Origin: an uncultured Chloroflexota bacterium
GTDB lineage: Bacteria; Chloroflexota; Anaerolineae; Aggregatilineales; Phototrophicaceae
Assembly: GCA_903864435.1 (NCBI GenBank)
Contig: CAIPFY010000371.1
Coordinates: 1 to 44,562 of the forward strand
Reading direction: 5' to 3'
DNA: 44,562 nucleotides
Below are positions 35,723 through 44,562 of this stretch, piece by piece. The notes below the pieces were generated by a model that was not told where the DNA came from, searched no databases, and saw nothing but the letters and a program-made list of their open reading frames with translations. The position numbers and the translations under genes are program-made. Within the stretch, counting starts at the first letter, position 1. Each line of letters opens with the position of its first letter.

Positions 35723-37114
35723 TCAACCAATCTGAACGCTGGTGGCGGTGGGGTCAGGCGGCAGAATAACCTGAATGCGCACGGCATAAGGCAGTTGGCG
35801 ACCATCCGAATACAGCAGCAGCAGCGTGTAGGAACGGTCTGCGGTGGGGCAGACCTGTGCGCTGGTGGCGGTGGTGGGCTGGCCTTCAAACAGCGTTTGC
35901 GCCCCGCTGACGGCATCCCAGCGCACGGTAGTACACTGTCCTTGCGTCAGGGGAGTCTGGTCGGCACGCAGGTTGGGATTCAGTACGGCGGGTGTGGCTG
36001 TTGGCGGCACGCTGGTGACAGTCGCGGTAGCGGTCAGGGTGGGCGGCAGGCTGGTCAGAGTCGGCGTGGGCAGGGCGAACGGCACCCGCAGCGTTTGACC
36101 GGCTTGAATGAGGTTTGCGTCCGGCAGGCAGTTGGCACGCTGAAGCTCATCGGCAGTCAGGCTAAAGCGGCTGGCGATGCGGAACAACGTGTCCCCGCTT
36201 TGTATCACATAGGTGAACGTCCAGTCCCCGCGTGGGACGCAGGCTATCGGCTGTGCGGTGGGCGGGGCAATGGCTGAAGGCGCGACGGGCTGCGCCGACG
36301 GCGGCACCACAACCTGCCGATCTAAGAGCGACAGCGGCGCACGCACCACCGCCTGTGCATCGAACGGTTCGGGTTGGGAGGGGGGCGCAGCGGCTTGCAG
36401 GCCATCCGTGCCGCCTAGCGCCACCCGTACCTGTGTGCCGGGTTGTACGACGCGGGTGGTATTGAAGGCGCTGACGGTAACAGACCCTTCGATGGTGGCA
36501 ACGCGCATTTCTGCGCCCTGTCGCGCCGTCAAATAGATGGTAGAGCCGAGCGAAAGGCTGGTGCCATTAATGGTGAGCGCCGATTGTGATCCTTCCGGTG
36601 ATTGGATGACCAGCGCGGATTCGGGGGCGTTCGCGCAGGTGGTGCTGGCGAGTCCTGTTTTGACGACGACTGCGTTCATCCCCGGCGTGATGTTGTCCAG
36701 CGTGGCGTCGCCATACAGGACGAAGGTGATGTTCTGACCGGGCAGCGTTCCGGGGAGATTGGCCTGCGCTTTGAGAAGCGCAACGCCCCATGTTTGATTG
36801 GTCTGATCGAACGGGGCTGTGACCAACCGCTTTACACTCAGCAGGTCTACAATGTCGCCAACGGCGGAAAAGGCGGGCAGGTTGCCGGATTGAAACTCGG
36901 CTTGCACCAGTACATTTCCGTAACAGGCCTCGTTGCGCCCCAGTGCAGCGCAGGCTGTATCAGCGCGGTTGAGCGCCATTGTGACCATTTCATCGCAGGA
37001 AAGCGGGGCGGGGGTGGTGGGCTTGGGTGGCGCAACCGTAGGGGCGGGTGTGGTTCCCAGATTGCAACCCGCGAGCATCCATACGAGACAGAGCCATAGA
37101 CTCCAACGCAACAT
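35723..37114 (-). CDS. LysM-domain lipoprotein
   Basis: The 463-residue protein has a lipobox LAGC near residue 17, so ATG 37114 is chosen (GGGGAG about 7 bases upstream). A Cys-containing N-terminal domain (about 40-150) and a FecR-like segment follow (EMRVATIEGSVTVSAFNTT, with VVQPGTQVRV). Then comes a Pro-rich spacer and one LysM repeat (YVIQSGDTLFRIASRFSLT through AGQTLRVPF), and after a Thr/Pro linker a short C-terminal beta domain. LysM binds N-acetylglucosamine polymers such as peptidoglycan. It is thus a surface lipoprotein that may bridge membrane and wall. Function beyond binding is unknown. Confidence 0.8.
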   Translation of the reverse strand: MLRWSLWLCLVWMLAGCNLGTTPAPTVAPPKPTTPAPLSCDEMVTMALNRADTACAALGRNEACYGNVLVQAEFQSGNLPAFSAVGDIVDLLSVKRLVTAPFDQTNQTWGVALLKAQANLPGTLPGQNITFVLYGDATLDNITPGMNAVVVKTGLASTTCANAPESALVIQSPEGSQSALTINGTSLSLGSTIYLTARQGAEMRVATIEGSVTVSAFNTTRVVQPGTQVRVALGGTDGLQAAAPPSQPEPFDAQAVVRAPLSLLDRQVVVPPSAQPVAPSAIAPPTAQPIACVPRGDWTFTYVIQSGDTLFRIASRFSLTADELQRANCLPDANLIQAGQTLRVPFALPTPTLTSLPPTLTATATVTSVPPTATPAVLNPNLRADQTPLTQGQCTTVRWDAVSGAQTLFEGQPTTATSAQVCPTADRSYTLLLLYSDGRQLPYAVRIQVILPPDPTATSVQIG

Positions 37115-37162
37115 CGTTAATCTCCCCAACTCCCCGGCGGCATAAGCGCATCATAGCAGACT

Positions 37163-38623
37163 TTATGCCATCCCCGGTACGCCCCTTTCGTCCTGTTCGT
37201 GTTGTTCGTTATGCAGAATGTAGTACGAGCCGCGCTTCTGCCCCATTTTTTTCAGGATGCTTTTGCTCACCAGATCAGCCAGATCGCGGCGGATTGTTTC
37301 GGGGTGAACATCCGGGCACAGGGCTTGCAGATCGCTGTTGGTAATCCGGTAGTTGCCTTCGTCATGGTGCAGATGCAGTAGCGCCGCTTCCTGACGGGGG
37401 TTGATTTCCAGCCCTTTGTAGCGTCCGTTAAACGCTAACGGTTTCGCGGCGGCTTCGGCAGCGGTGGGTTCGGTGCTTTCGTTACGCAGGACGACGCGGA
37501 AGCCGCCTGAAGTTTCCTCGAAATTGGGTTCGCGCAGCTTTTGCTGCCGCATTAAGTCAATCACGCGGTCTACGCCGTAGCCGAGTCGCTCGATAAACCC
37601 CATGTCGGAAAGCACCTGCACGATGGCAGGATTGCGCGAGAACCGTTCATCTTTGATGTTGTCAATCGTGACCGGGCCGGGCAGCCGCCCCGGACTGGTG
37701 ACTTCCATCCGGTTGCTGAAAATGAACAATCGGATGCCATCCCCGTTAATCTGATAATCGCGGTGGGCGACGGCGTTTACAACCAGTTCACGCGCTGCTT
37801 CCATCGGGTATTCATAGGCTTCTGCTCGCGCCATCGTCGCGCCCAGTTGTACGCCTTTTCGCAGGTAATCCGCCAGAAACATTTCCGCCCGTTTGATCTG
37901 ATCTGGCAGCGTGCCGCTGATGTCCTGCCGGTGGAACGTGTCGCTCATGGCATCCCCGGCGAAGCGAACAGCGGTGATTTCTGCCCCGCGCACGAACCGC
38001 TGCGGGTCTTTGCCGAACAGCAAAATTCCGGCATGGGTGGGGATCAACTGGCCTTCCTGTTCGGTCAGGCAGCCGCGTTTGACCAGCAGTTGTTCGGGCG
38101 TAATGTCCCCCATACCGTTCAGGCTGGCGGCATAGGCGCGTACTTTTTCCCAATCGAGGTCGCTTAGTGCGGCGCGGCTGGTTTCCGTTTCAAAATGCGC
38201 TTCGCCGCGCCCCACGATCAAGCGGTGAAGTTCGCGGGATTTCAGGAGGATATTTTCAGCCCCCCGCCGCTGCCAGAACCGCCCCTCTAGCCCGTAGATA
38301 TGCGGCATACCACGCGGAATGGTCAACGCCACCACCGGTCGGCTATGTACGCGGACAACCTGCGGCAGCGGCGCGATCAGCGGCGGATCTATGGCAAGAG
38401 CCGCTTTGAGCAGCAAATCCACCGTTTCGCTGGCATTTCTGACGCCCTGCACGCTGCCGGATGTGTCGTCAATGCCCATCAAAATCGTGCCGCCGATGCT
38501 GTTCGCCATCGCCGCCATCGCGGCTGCCACGCTCTCGGTATTCTGGGGGTCTGCGAACCATTCGACGCGCTCGCCCCGACCATTCTTGAGGAGTCCGAGA
38601 ACTTCTTCCGGTGATGTGGTCAT
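37163..38623 (-). CDS. AlbA_2 / GHKL-domain transcriptional regulator-like protein
   Basis: The 486-residue cytoplasmic protein combines an N-terminal AlbA_2 (Schlafen-related) domain (about 10-130) with a GHKL ATPase-like C-terminal part. Marks of the first are ERVEWFADPQNTESVAAAMAAMANS, cited here by its AMANSIGGTILMGIDD core, and RFWQRRGAEN. Marks of the second are ARELVVNAVAHRDYQ and SPGRLPGPVT. A final winged-helix-like region follows (NSDLQALCPDVHPETIRRDL). Proteins of this make-up are predicted ATP-dependent DNA-binding regulators. It starts 23 bases after lon on the same strand and may control, or be controlled with, the protease. No target is known. Confidence 0.82.
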   Translation of the reverse strand: MTTSPEEVLGLLKNGRGERVEWFADPQNTESVAAAMAAMANSIGGTILMGIDDTSGSVQGVRNASETVDLLLKAALAIDPPLIAPLPQVVRVHSRPVVALTIPRGMPHIYGLEGRFWQRRGAENILLKSRELHRLIVGRGEAHFETETSRAALSDLDWEKVRAYAASLNGMGDITPEQLLVKRGCLTEQEGQLIPTHAGILLFGKDPQRFVRGAEITAVRFAGDAMSDTFHRQDISGTLPDQIKRAEMFLADYLRKGVQLGATMARAEAYEYPMEAARELVVNAVAHRDYQINGDGIRLFIFSNRMEVTSPGRLPGPVTIDNIKDERFSRNPAIVQVLSDMGFIERLGYGVDRVIDLMRQQKLREPNFEETSGGFRVVLRNESTEPTAAEAAAKPLAFNGRYKGLEINPRQEAALLHLHHDEGNYRITNSDLQALCPDVHPETIRRDLADLVSKSILKKMGQKRGSYYILHNEQHEQDERGVPGMA

Positions 38624-38646
38624 ATTTGCCTACTTTTCCACCGCCG

Positions 38647-41112
<2,466 letters not shown>

Positions 41113-41162
41113 CCGTGCTTTCCTTGATTTATCGTGAGTAGCGGACTTGTGACTTTACCCTA

Positions 41163-41223
41163 ACTATACACTGAATACAACGAGTCTTGGATTGCCCTAA
41201 CCTTTCGGCTAGACTTGACTCGT
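41163..41223. promoter_or_regulatory. Divergent lon / FlgD-like promoter region with inverted repeat
   Basis: ACGAGTC (41180-41186) recurs inverted as GACTCGT (41217-41223), 30 bases apart, about one operator pair with three helical turns. Rightward, TTGGAT (41187-41192), 17 bases and TAGACT (41210-41215) is a weak promoter for the FlgD-like gene. Leftward, TATAGT (minus strand, 41168-41163) may be a -10 for lon. I found no CIRCE-type heat-shock element. Confidence 0.4.
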
Positions 41224-41246
41224 GATCTGAAGGGAGTACCGTGCTT

Positions 41247-42650
41247 ATGCGAATATCTGCTGTGCTGGCGGTGGTCGTTGCGCTGGTCGTGCTGGTGCTG
41301 GTCGTGGTGGTTGGTCAGGCCATCATCCGCCCCAATCTGCCGCTGATTGCGCGTGCTGTGTCGTCTCTGGAACGCATGACCCCGAATGCCGATGGCGATT
41401 CGGATGTAACCGAGTTTTCGTACAGCCTATCCCGGAATGCGACTGTTTCCATTTACTTTGAAACCCCGGAAGGCGTTCACTTCGATTTCCGGCGCGACGA
41501 GCCGCGTATTGCGGGCGATTATGCCGTGCTGTTTAGCGGCGTGGTGGGCGGGTTCACGCTGCCGAGTGAAACCATCAACGGCGATGTGCAGCGGCGCTTG
41601 ATGCCCGATGGCAGTTATACATGGCATCTGGTGGCGAAAGATGCCGAATCCGGTGAGCAGTCCGAAATATCAGGGGCGCTGACCATTGAACAGGGGGCAA
41701 CCGAATTGCCCGAACTGATTGATTTCAGTGTGGCGCCGCAGGTGTTCACGCCTAATCAGGATGGCATTGAAGACCGTGTACAGGTCAACGTGTACCTGAA
41801 TAAAGAGGCTGATCTCAGCGTGTATTTGATCGGCCCGGACGGCGCGTTGATCTACATTCCCGAACTGGCGGAAGGCCGTCAACCGGGTGAACCGGGGCGT
41901 CATCTGTTCGACTATGATGGCGGCATTGATCTGGGTGTGGAACCGCCGCCAGACGGCACCTATACCGTTGTGGCGGTTGCGCAAGATTTGGAAGGGCAGC
42001 GCGTACAAAAGACGGATACCCTGACGCTGCAATCCGGCGGTGATCCACAGGCTGAAATTGTGTCACAGCCGAACGGTGTGGATGTGGTCTTTACCACGCG
42101 CCCGTATGATGAGGGCTATTTTGCCGATTCAGGCACAGCGGGGAAGGCGGTTGAGTCGCCTGACTTGCCGACTGATCTTGAGTTTTCGACGGTCACTTTG
42201 CTGGTGGGCGATCTGCTGGTTTTCAAGCTGACGGTGGAAAACTACGGTAGCGTGCCGATCCGCACCAGCGGCCCGTGGCCGGGGACGGTCTACCAGCAGG
42301 ATCAGGTGTGGGGCGCGATGGGTATTTATGAGGAGTCCGGGTCATGGCGGGTGGGCATCAACTGTTCGACCACCACCCGCGACTTTCCATGGCGATGGGG
42401 AGTGGGCGCGCCGGATGTGCTGGAAAAGCAAGTTGATGCCGTCACCGGTCAGACCTTCTACTATTTGCCTGCCGGAGCGCGTAGTGTGGTGTGGGGCGCG
42501 GTGCGTATGACTGATCTGGTGGAAGCCCGCAATCCGCAGCAGTGTTGGGCGGGTTTGATTCATGAAGATGTAGAAGTGAGCATTCGCAACTCCCGTGTGG
42601 GCGCACGCGACATCGAACTGGTGCAGCCGACTGCCGGACAGGGCGGCTAA
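41247..42650 (+). CDS. Membrane-anchored protein with FlgD-like Ig repeats
   Basis: The 467-residue product begins with one long hydrophobic helix (about residues 3-28). Two beta-rich FlgD-Ig-type modules follow: MTPNADGDSDVTEFSYSL with the PDGSYTWHLVA ending, then VFTPNQDGIEDRVQVNVYL with PPDGTYTVVAVAQD. A further beta domain with two Cys (GINCS, QQCW) closes the chain. FTPNQDG-type motifs occur in flagellar-hook and surface-repeat proteins. It is an extracytoplasmic anchored protein, probably binding or structural; no enzyme site is visible. AGGGAG lies 10 bases before ATG 41247, though GTG 41241 is possible. It is divergent from lon and upstream of a lipoprotein gene. Confidence 0.75.
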   Translation: MRISAVLAVVVALVVLVLVVVVGQAIIRPNLPLIARAVSSLERMTPNADGDSDVTEFSYSLSRNATVSIYFETPEGVHFDFRRDEPRIAGDYAVLFSGVVGGFTLPSETINGDVQRRLMPDGSYTWHLVAKDAESGEQSEISGALTIEQGATELPELIDFSVAPQVFTPNQDGIEDRVQVNVYLNKEADLSVYLIGPDGALIYIPELAEGRQPGEPGRHLFDYDGGIDLGVEPPPDGTYTVVAVAQDLEGQRVQKTDTLTLQSGGDPQAEIVSQPNGVDVVFTTRPYDEGYFADSGTAGKAVESPDLPTDLEFSTVTLLVGDLLVFKLTVENYGSVPIRTSGPWPGTVYQQDQVWGAMGIYEESGSWRVGINCSTTTRDFPWRWGVGAPDVLEKQVDAVTGQTFYYLPAGARSVVWGAVRMTDLVEARNPQQCWAGLIHEDVEVSIRNSRVGARDIELVQPTAGQGG

Positions 42651-42659
42651 TGCTATAAT
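42651..42659 (+). promoter_or_regulatory. Extended -10 promoter before the PhnD-like gene
   Basis: TGC followed by a perfect TATAAT (42654-42659) forms an extended -10, immediately after the stop of the previous gene. The -35 (CTGCCG at 42631) is poor, as often with extended -10 promoters. The start would be near 42666, 33 bases before the ATG. Confidence 0.6.
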
Positions 42660-42698
42660 TCTTTCAGCGCCGATTGCGCCGGAGAAGGGTGTTACCCG

Positions 42699-43679
42699 AT
42701 GAAGACCCGTTCCCTCATCGTTCTTTGCTGCCTGCTGCTGATGCTGGCGCTGGCTTCATGCCGCCGCGAAGCGCCGCAGGCACAGGCGACTGCTGCCCCC
42801 ACGCTCACGCCCACACCGCGTTCGACGCCGCTGCCGGCGCTGCCCACAGTGGCTCCGCCCGGTTCTGCCGAAAACCCTTTGCAGATGGTGATCCCTGTTT
42901 CGGTGGCGGGAGCCAAGCTGGATGCGTCGGCAGTACAGGCCGCGCTTCTGGAACAGTCCGGCCTCAGCGTGAGTATTGTGGTGGTAGACCGTGATGCGGA
43001 TGCGCTGGCTGCGGTCTGTGCGCCGGGAGCGTTGCCTTCGGTGGCGTGGTTGGGCGGGCTGGCGCTGGTTTCTGCCCGCGCACAGAACTGCGGTGAGGTC
43101 ATCCTGCAAGTGCAGCGGACAGTGCAGCGGCAGGATAGCACTGGCGAAACGGTGAGCCTTATCGCGCTCAAGAAGGGCGCTGCGACGCTTAGTGGCTTGA
43201 ACGATAAAACGATCTGCCGGTTGAGCAATGGCGATCTGTACACATGGCTGATTCCGGCTGTGATGCTTCGCGCTGGCGGGTTGGATACGACCGAATTGGC
43301 GACCCGTGATGTGGAGCAGCTTGCGCAGATTATGCCCGCACTGACTGCTGGCGATTGTGATGCTGCCGGCGTGCCTTCGAGTGTGCTGGCAACCGGCGGC
43401 GAACTGGCTGCCGACAGCGATCAGTTGACGGTGCTAGGCGAAAGTCCCGCTTTCCCGTATGGGGTGCTGGTGGTACCGCCGGAAGTGCCTTTGGGGGCGC
43501 GGTTGGCACTGACGCAAGCCCTGACCACGCTGGCGAAACCGGGCAGCGCCACCGCGCCACAGCTTCGTTCGCTACTGGGGCAGACGGCGCTGCTACCGGT
43601 GGGCGCAGATGCGTTTGATGATCTCGATCAATTTATTCGCCAGACCGGGTTGGATTTTACCCTGCTTGGAGAGGGCTGA
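42699..43679 (+). CDS. PhnD-like substrate-binding lipoprotein
   Basis: The 326-residue protein has a lipoprotein signal with LASC (Cys21), a Thr/Pro spacer (about 30-55) and a periplasmic-binding-protein fold in two lobes. PLQMVIPVS opens lobe one and KKGAATLSGLNDKTICRLSNGD is a PhnD-like stretch. AGDCDAAGVPSSVL corresponds to the ligand region of phosphate/phosphonate-type binders. No ABC permease or ATPase gene is adjacent, so transport cannot be assumed; it could be a stand-alone sensor or binding protein. It has its own extended -10 promoter and a GGAGAAGGG ribosome-binding site. The glycosyltransferase gene starts 3 bases after its stop. Confidence 0.75.
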   Translation: MKTRSLIVLCCLLLMLALASCRREAPQAQATAAPTLTPTPRSTPLPALPTVAPPGSAENPLQMVIPVSVAGAKLDASAVQAALLEQSGLSVSIVVVDRDADALAAVCAPGALPSVAWLGGLALVSARAQNCGEVILQVQRTVQRQDSTGETVSLIALKKGAATLSGLNDKTICRLSNGDLYTWLIPAVMLRAGGLDTTELATRDVEQLAQIMPALTAGDCDAAGVPSSVLATGGELAADSDQLTVLGESPAFPYGVLVVPPEVPLGARLALTQALTTLAKPGSATAPQLRSLLGQTALLPVGADAFDDLDQFIRQTGLDFTLLGEG

Positions 43680-43682
43680 TTG

Positions 43683-44562
43683 ATGCCGGCTCTCGCTGTG
43701 ATTGTGGTGACGTGGAATACACGCGAACTGGCGCTGCAAACCCTTCGCAGCCTGTATGCCGATTTAGACGTGAATGGCCCCCCGGCGCAGGTGTATGTGG
43801 TGGACAGCGCCTCGTCCGATGGCACAGTGGAAGCGGTTCGTGCTGAATTTCCGCAGGCGCGGGTGATTGCCAGCAACGAAAACATTGGTTTCGCGGCTGG
43901 CAACAATGTCGCGCTGCGCGAAATCGGCTTCGGGCAGGCTTCAGCGGGTGATTTGCCGGAGGCGGTCTACCTGCTGAATCCCGATACGATCACCCATTCG
44001 GGGGCAACTCGCGCCCTGTACGATGCCCTGATGGGCAACCCTGCGGCGGGGTTCGTGGGGGCGCGTTTGAGCTATGGAGATGGCTCGTTCCAGCACAGCG
44101 CGTTCGGTTTCCCCGGTTTGCGCCAGTTATGGGTCGAATTTTTCCCAACGCCGGGGCGCTTCATCGAGGGGCGCTTTAACGGGCGCTACCCCCGTACCGC
44201 TTATGCAGGCGGTCAGCCGTTTGCGGTGGACTGCGTGTTGGGCGCGGCGTTTATGCTGCGGCGTGAAGTGATCCTTCAGACGGGTATGTTTGACGAGCAG
44301 TTTTTCATGTATTGCGAGGAAATTGACTGGCAGCGGCGCATTCAACGGGCAGGCTGGAACGGCTACTGTGTGCCTGCCGCGCAAGTCACGCATCTGGGCG
44401 GGCAGAGTACCGGGCTGGTGCGTCCGCGCAGTTTCGTGAATCTCTGGACGAGTCGCTTACGCCTGTATGCCAAGCATTACGGGTCGCTAAAACTGAACGC
44501 GGCACGCTGGCTGGTGCGGGCGGGGATGCGCCGCCGTCGGGCTGCGCTGCACGCGGATACCA
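43683..44562 (+). CDS. Glycosyltransferase family 2 (rhamnosyltransferase-like), 5' part
   Basis: The frame is open from ATG 43683 to the window edge, 293 codons, so the C-terminus is missing. It shows a GT-A fold: AVIVVTWNTRELALQTLRSL at the start (nucleotide-sugar region), VYVVDSASSDGTVEAV, NIGFAAGNN, the metal-binding YLLNPDT (DxD-like NPD), and the acceptor part FDEQFFMYCEEIDWQRRIQRAGW with the catalytic-type ED/EE. These match dTDP-rhamnosyl or related transferases that add sugars to cell-surface polysaccharide. It begins 3 bases after the binding-protein stop with GGAGAGG upstream, so it belongs to the same transcript and may lead into a polysaccharide cluster beyond the window. Confidence 0.9.
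   Translation, partial: MPALAVIVVTWNTRELALQTLRSLYADLDVNGPPAQVYVVDSASSDGTVEAVRAEFPQARVIASNENIGFAAGNNVALREIGFGQASAGDLPEAVYLLNPDTITHSGATRALYDALMGNPAAGFVGARLSYGDGSFQHSAFGFPGLRQLWVEFFPTPGRFIEGRFNGRYPRTAYAGGQPFAVDCVLGAAFMLRREVILQTGMFDEQFFMYCEEIDWQRRIQRAGWNGYCVPAAQVTHLGGQSTGLVRPRSFVNLWTSRLRLYAKHYGSLKLNAARWLVRAGMRRRRAALHADT

Noticed and set aside
41113-41246. Heat-shock CIRCE element before lon
   Set aside because: No TTAGCACTC/GAGTGCTAA pair is present; the inverted repeat there has a different sequence and a 30-base spacing.

Overview
The window reads as an ordinary chromosomal stretch of a GC-rich bacterium, most likely a member of the Chloroflexota (Anaerolineae-like). This placement is inferred from protein style, not from a marker tree. 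The hints are exported lipoproteins with long Thr/Pro/Ala linkers, a RecG with a large disordered N-terminal extension, a SepIVA/DivIVA-like protein next to coaD, and a 2-oxoacid:ferredoxin oxidoreductase beside an AcnA-type aconitase. Genes are tightly packed. No gap exceeds about 240 bases, and I see no rRNA, tRNA, CRISPR array, insertion sequence or prophage.

Layout. 1-4811 (+): end of a DegV/FakB protein, recG, coaD and a SepIVA-like coiled-coil gene, closed by a clear terminator. 4828-7200 (+): comEC with a decayed metallo-beta-lactamase domain. 7245-8289 (-): a small membrane protein and a HAD hydrolase. 8325-10649 (+): YihY/BrkB membrane protein, nusB and tatC. 10756-13458 (+): arginase, ATP sulfurylase and APS kinase. 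13623-16328 (+): aconitase with its own promoter and a 130-nt leader. 16471-21156 (+): RNase HI (possibly leaderless), a class I aminotransferase, an M14 carboxypeptidase, a pseudouridine synthase and a deoxynucleoside kinase. 21174-24956 (+): a FadR-type GntR regulator with a striking palindrome in its leader, followed by korA-korB and a strong terminator.

25020-27175 (-) is an OmpR-type response regulator and its histidine kinase. They are transcribed away from a DUF3105-DUF305 pair (27376-28626, +), with 11-bp-spaced direct repeats in the shared intergenic region. A P2A-type (Ca2+-like) ATPase and a membrane-anchored DsbA-like protein follow to 32815. This block is the best candidate for a poorly described system: an envelope metal or redox stress module that resembles cyanobacterial copMRS in composition.

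32895-41112 (-) is a run in transcription order lon, AlbA_2/GHKL-type regulator, LysM lipoprotein, beta-propeller lipoprotein, fabG, HIT. It ends against a bidirectional terminator shared with the DsbA-like gene. 41247-44562 (+) starts divergently from lon: an anchored protein with FlgD-like Ig repeats, a PhnD-like lipoprotein with an extended -10 promoter, and a family 2 glycosyltransferase cut by the window edge.

No single locus is obviously a new defence or mobile system. The most useful leads are the DUF305/DUF3105 two-component block, the GntR palindrome controlling kor, the AlbA_2/GHKL gene behind lon, the RecG repeat extension, the ComEC active-site loss and the SepIVA-coaD linkage outside Actinobacteria. 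Promoters and operators were found by eye only.
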